Shown here piece after piece: positions 11,905-21,700 of a stretch of DNA of 64,000 bases. How positions within the stretch are numbered: the stretch's first letter is position 1; the number at the start of each line of letters is the position of its first letter. The DNA is from Rhipicephalus microplus. Its lineage: Eukaryota > Arthropoda > Arachnida > Ixodida > Ixodidae. Where the stretch lies: assembly GCF_043290135.1 (NCBI RefSeq), contig NC_134704.1, positions 9,977,501 through 10,041,500 on the forward strand, written 5' to 3'. The notes below the pieces were generated by a model that did no database searches, was not told the origin of the DNA, and saw nothing but the letters and a program-made list of their open reading frames with translations. A program made the position numbers and the translations under genes.

Positions 11905-12429
11905 GGAGTGCTCCAGTTCCTAGACTTGAAGTTAGATTTTCTGCCTACACATGTATGTTGGCGCTGTCATCCGCGTGCACTTATCCCGTTACTATACTTC
12001 ACATCAAGCCATTCAAACATAATAAAACCGGACATAGCCGCTTCTTGCGTTCGCTCAGTCTAGCAGAAATTCTGTCAGGACAGGCTACATATTAGCCTCA
12101 GCAAACAGGTGGCAATACTGAAGCAAGCGGGTTTTCCGCAATACAGCATGGCGCTAGCCTGTGAAAAGATGCAAAAACATCTGAAACTGAATCATTCACA
12201 GATGCGAGGCAACAAAGAACAGACTATGAAAGCCAAAAAGTACACAGTCATCCCGTATATACAGACCATGTAGCTCATGGCTTGAAAAACGTAGCTTAAT
12301 GTTACGGCGTAGACTTAGTTCCCCTCCCCCCCCACCTTTCATAGGTTGGATTGCATGTGCGCAAAAGTGCAGAAAAGTACTGACACACAAATCATAGAAA
12401 AAGGAAGTGCTCTCAGCAACTGCGGCATC

Positions 12430-12441
12430 AAACACACGTTT
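12430..12441 (+). repeat. Left target-site duplication of LINE B1
   Basis: AAACACACGTTT is repeated exactly at 18045-18056. The PLE sequence GCGGCATC before it and CATTATGCAG after the second copy join into the uninterrupted PLE order seen on the - strand at about 3970-4010. Confidence 0.8.
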
Positions 12442-12638
12442 TTGGAAGAAGCCCGTAGCTTCATTTCGCTCTCTTAATTCAGTTATTATATTGAGTTCGG
12501 GATCTTTTTACGGTGTGTGCGGTGGGTGGACTGTCTCCAGAGTGACAACTAAACATCGGTGCGTCGGAGTTTCACTACGCAGCGCGATCAGAATTGCCCC
12601 TTGGCGGGCCCGTGCCTCATACCTGGCAAAGCCCGGGT

Positions 12639-14029
12639 ATGGGGGACAACGAGATGCTGCTAGCGCCAAGCGGAGCACCACTTATCCATCCCGCTCGACT
12701 TCAAGTTGCTGCAGGCTCAGCAACAATATCGACGTCCCATACAGAGAACAGCGAGGCCTCGCAGTGTAAGAAGAGGCGTACATAGGAGGAAGGAGAGATT
12801 GACAACGATGAGGCCACATCGACGTACTCCCTTAATGACATGACACAGATGGATACAGAAGCACACAAGGAAGACGAGAAGCTTCCACAGTGGTCACCCA
12901 TCACAAGAACCGAGATACGGGTGGTGTTCAGACCAATCGCTGCCGAGGACTCCTTCTGGAAGGTGAATCCCGATCGCATGGCATCTGAGATAATCTCTGC
13001 TATCACTGAGAAAGTGGCATCATCAAGAATCAACAGACCGAAGTTTTTGTGTTGGAGTACGGTCTTTGTACTCGGCAAACAAGTTGCTGCTGATCAAAAG
13101 TCTGGCTCGATTGCCTGTACATGTGATGATACCTCAGCCTTACATGAAAACCCCAGCAAAGGTAAGAGATGTTCCACTCGAATACAGTGATTATGACCTA
13201 CTGGAATATCTTAAAGATGCTGGTGTAATCTCAGTCCCACGACAAAAGAGATGGGGAAGAAATGAAGATGGGAGTGCCACAATGCAGCCCATACGTAATT
13301 TAATACTGCAGTTTAGACATGACATGCCATTGCCAAAAAGAGTTGCTCTCGGCTTTACGGTTCACACTGTCGAGGAATACATTGAGCCGGCGGTAAGGTG
13401 TTACAACTGCCAGAGATATGGGCATAAGGCTAAGACTTGCAGCGGAACCAAGAGATGCAAGGTATGTGCTGGCGCACATGATTACAAAGAATGCACCTCG
13501 AAGCGTCAACCTAAGTGTGCCAACTGTGCTGGACCACATCCGGCGTCGCTTTCAGGCTGCTCTCGAAACCGTTTGGCATCAGCGGTACAAAGAGAGAGAA
13601 TTGTAAAAGGGTACCATAAGATACAAAGAGGTCCAGCACCCAATTCGGATATAGTCGAAGATGTTCCTGCGGCACAAAGAAATGCAAAACAGTGGGGCCA
13701 CGACTATTACTCGGAAGTATTGAAGCGCTCAGCACCAAAACATCGCGTTGGCGAAGAAGTCCGGGCCCAGAAACTTGCTGAAGTGGAACTTTCTACCGGG
13801 CCAGACACAGCCAAGGAGCCACTGACTACCAAAGGGAAGGGTCACAGCAGCTTGCTGAGAAAAAAACTCTTCAAGAAATGCGATCTCGGCGGAGACAGCC
13901 GGAAACGAGCAAGTCATTTTGCCAATAATCTTTGCGGCTCTTGAAGCAATTCTGCGATCCCTGCCACAAGCAGGTTCTTTACCAGAAGTGAAATTGCTGC
14001 TAGATGTTGAGCATCTTCTCTTTTCGTAA
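12639..14029 (+). pseudogene. LINE B1 ORF1, Gag-like zinc-knuckle protein (broken)
   Basis: The likely start is ATG 12639 (MGDNEMLLAPSG). A TAG at 12783 interrupts, then the frame continues with TEIRVVFRPIAAEDSFWKVN. A shift near 13070 leads to the long block 13066-13944, and a second shift near 13940 leads to the end AILRSLPQAGSLPEVKLLLD with TAA at 14027-14029. The knuckles at about 13400-13560 are CYNCQRYGHKAKTC, CKVCAGAHDYKEC and CANCAGPHPASLSGC. The C-terminal third is basic. The stop sits 2 bases before the ORF2 ATG, matching the tight ORF1/ORF2 spacing of family A. Confidence 0.75.
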
Positions 14030-14031
14030 TC

Positions 14032-17000
14032 ATGGCTACCGGACTATCTAACTGGTACGAAAGAAGTGCAATATTCTAGTGGAACTGCAACGGTTTGCAG
14101 TATAAGAGTGGACATTTTCGGAAATTCATCGCTCAGCACGGATTTACGATTTTGTGTATTTCTGAAACAAGAGTATCCACTAACTTTCGCTTGTCTAATT
14201 ATGTGGTGTACCGAGCAGAGCGTCCTGCTGCAAAAAGAAGAGTGTTGTTGTGTGTGAGACGCGATATTCCGTCGACACTTGTGGCTACTGCTAAAATAGA
14301 TGCGCCGCAATTCGTTAGATGCAAGGTGAAGTTTGGTAACGTTACTGTAACTGTACTTAGTGTTTACGTGCACCCTCAAGGAAACGTTTCATACGCAGAG
14401 TTGGCTGCAGTGTATAGATCTGATCATAATCCCATACTTATATGTGGTGATTTTAACGCGCACCATGAATTGTGGGGTAGTGAGCGTTGTAATGGAAGAG
14501 GATCTGCTATAGTAAAAATATGCGAAGACCATGGTTACACTATACTAAATGATGGTTCTCCGACGTTTCTACGGGGGCATAACTGCTGCAGCGTACTAGA
14601 CATCACTGTGTGCTCCTCTGAATTAGCGGCTGGAGCAGACTGGACTGCAGACGCTGATACAAGAGGAAGTGAATACTTGCCAGTATTCATATATCACCCA
14701 AAGTTGAAGAAAACGAGAAATAACCGCACAACAAAAATCACAAATTGGGCAATCTTTCGAGAATTACAGAGACAAAATCTTGAACCTTGTTCTAACGTAG
14801 AAACGTATGCATCAAAGATTAAAAAAATTTTCTAACAAAAGCAACTCGAGCAGTACCCATTCCAGATTGGCATTCGGGTGTTGACGCTGAGTATGAGAGG
14901 CTTCGGGCAATACGACGCCGATCTGAAAGAAGATATCGCAAGTCGGGTAATTTAGAAGATTTCTAGGTTGCACAGAAAGTACATTCTGCAATGCATAACC
15001 AACTGCAGAAGCTTTCAACCAAAAGGTGGCAACATTTATGTGCCTCACTTTCTCCATTTACCTCGGCGCCTCAACTGTGGAACATGGTACGCGCCCTCCG
15101 ACAGCCAGTAGTCTACTCGAGACCACTACAGGCTCTAGCGCTGTCTCGAGGAGTTAGCGAACGTGTGATTGCCGAAGAATTTTGCGATCTTATACTAAGA
15201 AATGGAGAGACCGCCCAAACTAGCGAATATAAATCCTCAGCAGAATCAGCTTCGGCGGTTGTAACAAAGTTCTCTGCGATCAGTTCATCAGATCTGGATG
15301 ACAGCTTCACACCAGAGAAGCTCCATTATGTGCTGTCTTCAGTAAAACGAACAAGTTCACCAGGAACAGATGGAGTTACATACGCTGTTCTCGCTAATTC
15401 GTGCAAGAAAGGAACATTACACCTGTTGGACATCTATAATAAAAGTTGGCAAGAAGATAAAGTTCCGGAAAGTTGGAAAATATCAAAAGTAGTACCGTTG
15501 CTAAAGCCAGAGAAGAGCCCTATGCAGTTGGACTTGTTTAGGCCGGTTAGTTTGACAAGTTTTTCAAAAGTGATGGAAAAAATTATCAATGAACGAATTT
15601 TATGGTGGCAAGACATGAACAAACTACTACCAGAAAGCATATCCGGCTTCAGAAGAGGTAGATGCACAGTCGACTGTATTCTGGATTTGGTCACAGATGT
15701 GGAAAACCAACGAACGCAAGGAAACATCACTGTCGCTGTACTCCTTGATGTCCGCCGAGCATACGACACAGTGAGTCACGTTCACGTTCTGGAAGGACTG
15801 GCATTACAGGGATTCAAGGGCAAGATACTGCGTTGGATCACTGACTTCCTGTATCACCGGAAAATTTTTGTAGTTACGCAGGAGGGCCCAACGTCAAAAC
15901 ATGTCGTCCACCAAGTAGTGCCACAGGGTAGCGTGCTAAGCCCTACTCTTTTTAATGCAGTCATGGCGCGGCTCCCGTATAATCTTCCAGCTAACATCGA
16001 ATGTTCAGTATATGCTGATGATATAAGTATATGGACGTCTGGTCCATCGTTTTTGGATGTACAACAAACTCTACAAGAATGATTGGATTATGTAGACCGT
16101 TTTCTAAAAGAAGAGGTGTGGCACTTATTCTGGCTAAAACAGCCATACTTCTGTTTACATTGAAAAGGCCTGGAAATTTCCACATTATTCTGCAAAATCA
16201 GCCTATTCAAATGGTTAAAACTCATAAATTCTTGGGAGTAATTTTAGACCGGAGGCTAACATGGTCGCCTCATGTCCAGTCCCTTGAACAAAAAGTGAAT
16301 CAGGCCATTCGAATCCTCCGGTATCTCTGCGGGGCTAAATGGGGTGGTACTACCGAGTCGTTATTAGCCCTACATGTTGCCTGGATACGCCCCATTGTAA
16401 CTTACTCACTGCCTCTGCTGCACGTACTTCCAGCCTCCACCGAAAGGAAACTTCACTTGTTATTGGCAAGGAGCTTGAGGGTATGTCTGGGTTGACCATG
16501 GTCAACTTCCAGTGCTTTAGTGTATGCGGAGGCTCGAGAGCCACCTTTGGCAGTACTCCGAACTAAAGAAACATCTCGAAATTTATTTAGAATTTTCACG
16601 CAACATGAAAGTCATTTTTTATCTGATGCGCTAACACAAAGGACGGCAACGAGACTACAGGATACTATATCATCATTTCAAGCAGTAGTACCAGAATTTA
16701 AACAATGGAAACCTTCAAAACCACCTTGGACGCTTCCACTTCTCAACGTTATTCGTGAAATAGACGGCATAGAGAAGAAAGCAGACATGGCACCTCTAGT
16801 AGCGCCAAAGTTGGTACTTCATCAGCTTCATGTAATGCATAATGAAAAAACAAAGATATATACAAACGGATCATGCACTGAAGAACTGAAGAAGCGTCAG
16901 CCTGTGCGGTCTTTATACCCGAAATTCAGAAAAAGAAGATGTACAAATTATCGCACAAATCTTCATCGACGACAGCAGAATTGGTGGCTATCTTTGAAGC

Positions 17001-17735
17001 AGTTAAGCTTATCTGCGAGAATCCTGAGCCACGAAAATGGGTGATATGCACTGATAGCAAACCTGCTCGTCAGCTAATCAGAAATGTGAGATCACCTTAA
17101 AAAAATGGTGAAATAGCACAATGTATTGCAGAAACTGTGGAATATGCCTCATCGCAGGGTCACAACATCGTATTCCAATGGATACCCAGCCACATTGGAA
17201 TAAAGGGAAATGAAGAGGCTGAGAGCCTCGCGAAGAAAGCATTGAAGGAAGGACAGGATTGCGCAATTCCTATGTCTGGGGCGGATATTCGACATTTTAT
17301 ATCGCAAGGAGCTAACCATTGTTCGATGGAGAAGTGGTTTGAGAGCTCTAAATCAAAGGAAACGGTACTTTATGAAGTTGATCCACACAGAAAATTTCCC
17401 ATAGCTACAGACCTCCCACGACACCTAGAGACATTAATCCACCGTCTTCGATTGGAAGTAGCATACACAAACAGCTTCCTGCACAAGATACATCGATCCA
17501 ACTCACCGGATTGCTTTTGTGGTCATGCAGAAGAAAATGTTCGCCATATTCTTTTGGAGTGCGTTAAATACGCGAATGAAAGAGAAAAATTAAAAAACAA
17601 ATTATCAAGTTTGGACAGACGGCCCCTCACAATAAAGAAACTACTTGGACCATGGCCTGAGATGGATCTCCAGAAGAAGGCAATAACTTCCTGACAGACT
17701 TTTTAGTGGAGACCGGACTGGACAAGCGCCTATGA
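14032..17735 (+). pseudogene. LINE B1 ORF2, endonuclease-RT-RNase H polyprotein (broken)
   Basis: ATG 14032 begins MATGLSNWYERSAIF and hits TAG at 14077, where family members have Gln before WNCNGL. Further lesions are frameshifts near 14830, 16110, 16890 and 17690 and stops at 14964, 16080, 16493 and 17098. The endonuclease shows CISETRV and ICGDFNAHHELWGS. The RT shows SSPGTDGVTYAVL, VVPQGSVLSPTLF and VYADDISIW. The RNase H motif reads IYTNGS, so the first catalytic Asp is Asn, and later motifs are TAELVAIFEA, CTDSKPA and WIPSHIGIKGNEEAE. The zinc finger is CFCGHAEENVRHILLEC. After the final shift the end is FLTDFLVETGLDKRL, parallel to the TTGLRDRL end of family A. Confidence 0.8.
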
Positions 17736-17981
17736 CAGACAGCCAGAGATGGGTATATATAAAATGTGGTCATGTATATACTGACAGTAGAATAGTAAGC
17801 TGTGCGTACTGAATAGTAAGTTTATGACTGTGTGAACTGCGCGAAGAAAACTGTGTATTGGCATGATATTTGAACTGGTTTCAGAGTGCTATTATGTTTT
17901 TTTTCTTTTCCGTATTGTTAATTTTTGGGTACCATTCTGTATTATTATTTTATTTTTCGCTGCAGAACTTTGTGATATGGA

Positions 17982-18013
17982 GTAGCCGAGGCAACAGGCA
18001 CCTCAACCTCTCC
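17982..18013 (+). promoter_or_regulatory. LINE B1 3' terminal motif
   Basis: The layout GTAGCC, GAGG...CCTC, AACCTCTCC parallels GTAGCC, stem-loop, AACCTCCC in family A. The inner arms can pair (4 bp with a 9-base loop, or more with a mismatch). The same motif ends the family B pieces at 25931-25962 and 29828-29859. Confidence 0.45.
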
Positions 18014-18044
18014 ACAGCAAAATAGTTAAAACAGAACAGAACAG

Positions 18045-18560
18045 AAACACACGTTTCATTATGCAGATTACAAAGAGGCCATCGTCTACCAAATCGCATT
18101 ATCAGGCGGAAAATCATGCTTTGAACAGAGCGGAAGATGTGTCAACATCCGCATTAGGGAGCATATGAACGTTCACTATGGAGCAGGAAACATTTTTCAC
18201 TCGCTGCCCATTCTAAACAAAGCGGTTACACTCCATTCGTCGCCGACACCACAATTCTGCGGCGTCGTCAACAACAGATGCAAGAGAAGTCACCGAAGCG
18301 TTTCACATGAAAAGAAAAAAAGAAAACTGTATCAGTTTACCATTCATCACGCTAAGCGACGCGAAGTATCAACACCTAAGCACTGCATGCCCGTGTATAC
18401 TATCTGTTTTATGTTCTGTTTTTCACTTTTTTATTGTTTCTAAGTTTCTTCTTAATAAACTTAGCTTTCGAGTCAGCGCCTGTGTTACGCGCCTTCGTTT
18501 TGTAGCCCCGGTCCTTGAGTGCGCTGTTAAAATCAAGATGAATGCGTACCAACTTGATAA
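18045..18560 (+). pseudogene. Penelope-like element GIY-YIG end and 3' UTR
   Basis: This is the fourth piece of the split PLE. It begins with the duplicated AAACACACGTTT and continues CATTATGCAGATTACAAAGAGGCC, matching the - strand PLE at about 3990. Frame-broken coding then shows GRCVNIRIREH-like and QFCGVVNNRCKRSH-like segments of the nuclease. The 3' UTR follows with AATAAACTTAG, CGAGTCAGCGCC and GCTGTTAAAATCAAGATGA. That last block recurs on the - strand at 2390-2492. Confidence 0.65.
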
Positions 18561-18636
18561 TGCTTGAATTCTCATACGTGTCGGACTTAGGTGACAATAT
18601 CTTGATTTGTTTACGTCTAATAGCTGCAAGAAAATA

Positions 18637-18647
18637 CCAGCTAATAA
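18637..18647 (+). repeat. Left target-site duplication of LINE A2
   Basis: CCAGCTAATAA is repeated at 22628-22638 just after the pyrimidine-rich 3' end of LINE A2. Confidence 0.7.
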
Positions 18648-18657
18648 TACCATTCGT

Positions 18658-18780
18658 ATGCTCCTCACTAGCATTGACATTCCGGCTGCAAAGAGTGCAC
18701 TTCAGTTAGTGGATGCGCTGAAGCCGGTGCCATCAAGTCTGGAAAGGCACCATGGCTCCGCCTCTGCAAGCCTTTCGTAA
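18658..18780 (+). pseudogene. LINE A2 residual ORF1 C-terminus
   Basis: The codons from 18658 read MLLTSIDIPAAKSALQLVDA and end with TAA at 18778-18780. This matches the ORF1 C-terminus of A1 and A3 (SALQVLDALSPV). Here the frame runs 29 bases past the ORF2 ATG at 18752, whereas in A1 and A3 ORF1 stops 4-5 bases before ORF2. The original stop has probably been lost by mutation. Confidence 0.6.
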
Positions 18781-21700
18781 AGAGGTCAAAGGAGCTTCGA
18801 TATTCCAGTGGAATGCCCGAGGCCTCAAGCCCCGCATTTCTGATATACGACAATTTGTGTTCAAAAACCAGTTTCCAATTATTGTTATCTGTGAGCCAAG
18901 GCTACACAATGCAATACGACTATCCAGGTACGAAGCCTTCAAGTCCGCTACCTGCAACGAACAGAGTAAAGTCATTGTATATATCAGATGCGACCTTACC
19001 TATATCGAGCACCGTGTAGCACCTCACGATGACAACCAGTATGTCTGCTTGACAGTTAAACGTAGAGACCTCAATTTCACGCTTGTAGGCGCATATATAT
19101 CACCTTCAAACCGTTTTGAACCTGAAAGACTACGTGCACTGTTAACAGCCACACCTGGACCATGGATCATCACCGGAGATTTCAACGCTCACCACCCACT
19201 ATGGGGAAGTCAGAAGACAGACAGTCGCGGAAGGCAAGTATTCTCCTTTGCTCTGGAGCAGCAGCTGCTTTGTGTAAACGACGGAAGCCCAACGTTTTTA
19301 CGGGGAACGACATACAGCAGCTGCCTTGACTTGACATTTGTGTCACGAAGCCTAAATGGAAAGGTCAAGTGGTTCGCAGACTATGAAACTCATGGAAGCG
19401 ACCACATACCAACTTATTTGAAGATCAAGGGCCTGAAAAAATCGCCAAACTACGACACTTCGACTCGCATCGACTGGACAAAGTTCAGGTCACTGACGGA
19501 AAAAAGGTGTCAAGAAAATAAAGCGCCTCCTCTTGACACCCTCGAGGATATGATTAGAGGTGCTACTCAAGAAGCGACCTATCATATTCAACATACTTCA
19601 GATTATTGTCAATATCAAGCGGAATTGGAACGGCTCAGAGCAATCCGTCGTCGCGCAGAAAGAAGATATAGGCGCACTAAGTCCATTCACGACTTGAGGG
19701 AGGCAAGGCGCCTACAGAAAAAAATTCAGCGGCGAATCATTTCACTTCAATCCTTTCGCTGGAAACAACTGTGCGAATCTTTGGATCCACACAAGCCTTT
19801 GACGCAGACATGGAGGATTGTCCGTGGCCTACGAACATCGCCACATCAACATCGCCCCTTCAAGTGTCTTTCTCTCCACCAAGGACGCACCGAAATTGAA
19901 GTAGCAGAAGATTTCTGCATGAAAGTTGCCGGTCATGCGTCCGCGTGCACCACGCGCCACCTAGAAAACGCTCCAGTTTCCAGAGATTCAAGAATGGACA
20001 CCTTTTTCTCTCTAGAGGAACTACAAGCGGCCTTGACGGCATGCAAACGATCTTCATCGCCTGGTCCGGATGGGATCACGTACATGGCTCTTTGCAACCT
20101 CGGAGAAGCAGCTCGACGGGCCCTTCTATCCGTGTACAACGACTCGTGGAGCAGCGGATTTATCCCTCATTCATGGAAATCCAGCCGCCTCGTCCCTGTG
20201 CTTAAACCAGGTAAATCTCCTCTGCACTTGACCTCTTATCGCCCCATCGCGCTTACTAGCTGTTTCGGGAAAGTGATGGAGAGGATGATTTTGACTCGCC
20301 TGGAGTGGTACCTGGAGCACCATGAGGTATACCCTCATGCTATGACGGGCTTTCGGCGTGGGAGGTCCGCAATTGATAACGTTATAGACCTGGTCTCATC
20401 TGTTCAGCATCAAAAAAGACTGAAACGTTTATCTGCGGCGTTGTTCTTGGACGTGAAAGGTGCATACGATAACGTATCACATGAAGCTATTCTGGATGTC
20501 ATGGAAAATGTTGGATTAGGGGGTCGGGTTTACCAATGGATCCACAGCTATCTGAAAGGCAGAACTTTCTTTGTACAGACGGAGAATGGCACAACAACGC
20601 ACCATTGCAACCACCGAGGTGTGCCTCAAGGCGGCGTTCTTAGCCCCACACTTTTCAATCTAGCGCTACTCGGCCTGGTTGATGCACTTCCAGAATCTGT
20701 CCATCTATCAATATATGCAGATGACATCTGCATCTGGGCGTCAGGCGTAACACGCCTTCATTTGCGTGCCCGGCTTCAGAGAGCGGCAAAAATAGCGACA
20801 AAGTACCTGGAAGAACGGGGACTAGAGCTGTCATCAGAGAAATGCTCGCTTATAGCATTCACGCATAAGTTTATGAGCCCATATGTTATTAAAATCAACG
20901 GACACACGATCAACTACGTGAAGACCCACCGATTCCTCGGAGTCATAGTTGATCGCGACCTCTCCTGGAGCCCTCACATCGCCCATATGAAAACTAAACT
21001 CACCATGATCACCCACGTACTGAGGTTTCTTGCTGGAAAAACGTGGGGTGCATCGGTAAAAGCAATGCTCCAACTCTACACTGTTTTGTTCCTCGGTTAT
21101 ATGCGATACAGCTTACCCGTGCTTTGCGGGATCCGAAGAACAAACTTGCGCGTCCTCCAGTCGATCCAAGCCCAAGCCCTGAGAATATGCCTTGGTCTCC
21201 CGAGAGGCGCGTCTACAGCAGCGACAGTCATCATTGCGCGTGATTATCCAGTCAACGCATACATCCGCGTAGACGCTTTGAGAATGCACATAAGACATTT
21301 CGCTCGGCTTCCATCTCATCACCTAGCCTCACTTCGAACTTCCAGGCCCCACTCAGCGTTCAGCGCAACTGTAGCTCAGCATTGCGCAGTGCTTCCATTG
21401 CACTTCACGCATGCAGCACAGCCGCCGATACCATTATGGTGCCTACACCCACTCAAAGCCCTTCTTACAATTCCTGGCATCCAAAATAAGAAAACGTCGT
21501 CGCATCTAGCCCTGAAACAGGCCACATTACTTTTCCTGCAAGAGAAGCACAACGGACGCCTTCACATTTACACGGATGGCTCGGTGTCATCAGTAAGCTC
21601 TGCAGGGGCGGTGGTTATTCCCGCGAGGCACATCACAATTAAATTCATGACATCGCATTTGACGTCATCGACAGCTGCAGAACTTGCAGCCATTCGTGCA

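Larger units (their letters stand above)
9551..12346 (-). mobile_element. CR1/Jockey-like LINE inserted in the PLE (decayed)
   Basis: The element runs on the - strand. Its 3' end at about 9551 is a short pentanucleotide repeat of the GAATT type, and the 5' end is near 12346. The flanking TGGATT at 9545-9550 and 12347-12352 is a candidate 6-bp duplication, short but located exactly where the PLE sequence breaks and resumes. Inside are an unidentified ORF (11904-11596) followed directly by the start of an RT region, with no AP endonuclease between them. The length of about 2.8 kb and the broken frames show it is inactive. Confidence 0.65.
12442..18044 (+). mobile_element. LINE B1, second I-group family, full-length but broken
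   Basis: This 5.6-kb element has a 5' UTR of about 200 bp, ORF1 with zinc knuckles, ORF2 (AP endonuclease, RT, RNase H, zinc finger) and a 3' UTR. The 3' UTR ends with a GTAGCC...AACCTCTCC block and an AACAG-type tail. A perfect 12-bp duplication flanks it inside the PLE. Family B is clearly distinct from family A at protein level but has the same domain order and related 3' terminal flanks. Other pieces of family B lie at 25845-25990 and 29205-29893. Many stops and frameshifts make it inactive. Confidence 0.8.
4164..18560 (+). mobile_element. Penelope-like element split by three nested LINEs
   Basis: Four pieces read collinearly on the + strand. The piece at 4164-4225 encodes YIGS...APVFCEIFLSFV and that at 9509-9550 encodes FLSFV followed by a NLAEGLD-like continuation. 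The piece at 12347-12441 holds GCAAAAGTGC...AAAAGTACTGACAC and GCGGCATCAAACAC, and 18045-18560 holds the endonuclease and 3' UTR. The - strand PLE piece at 3713-4163 shows the same sequence uninterrupted across all three junctions, which gives an internal control. The intervening LINEs are bounded by direct repeats of 15, about 6 and 12 bp. The RT upstream of the CIGS motif is absent, so the PLE was already 5'-truncated. I infer the PLE is the oldest layer of the nest. Confidence 0.75.

Noticed and set aside
13066..13944. Zinc-knuckle protein considered as a host gene or an endogenous retroviral Gag
   Set aside because: It is followed by an endonuclease-RT-RNase H frame with no protease, integrase, LTR or envelope. 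It is LINE ORF1.
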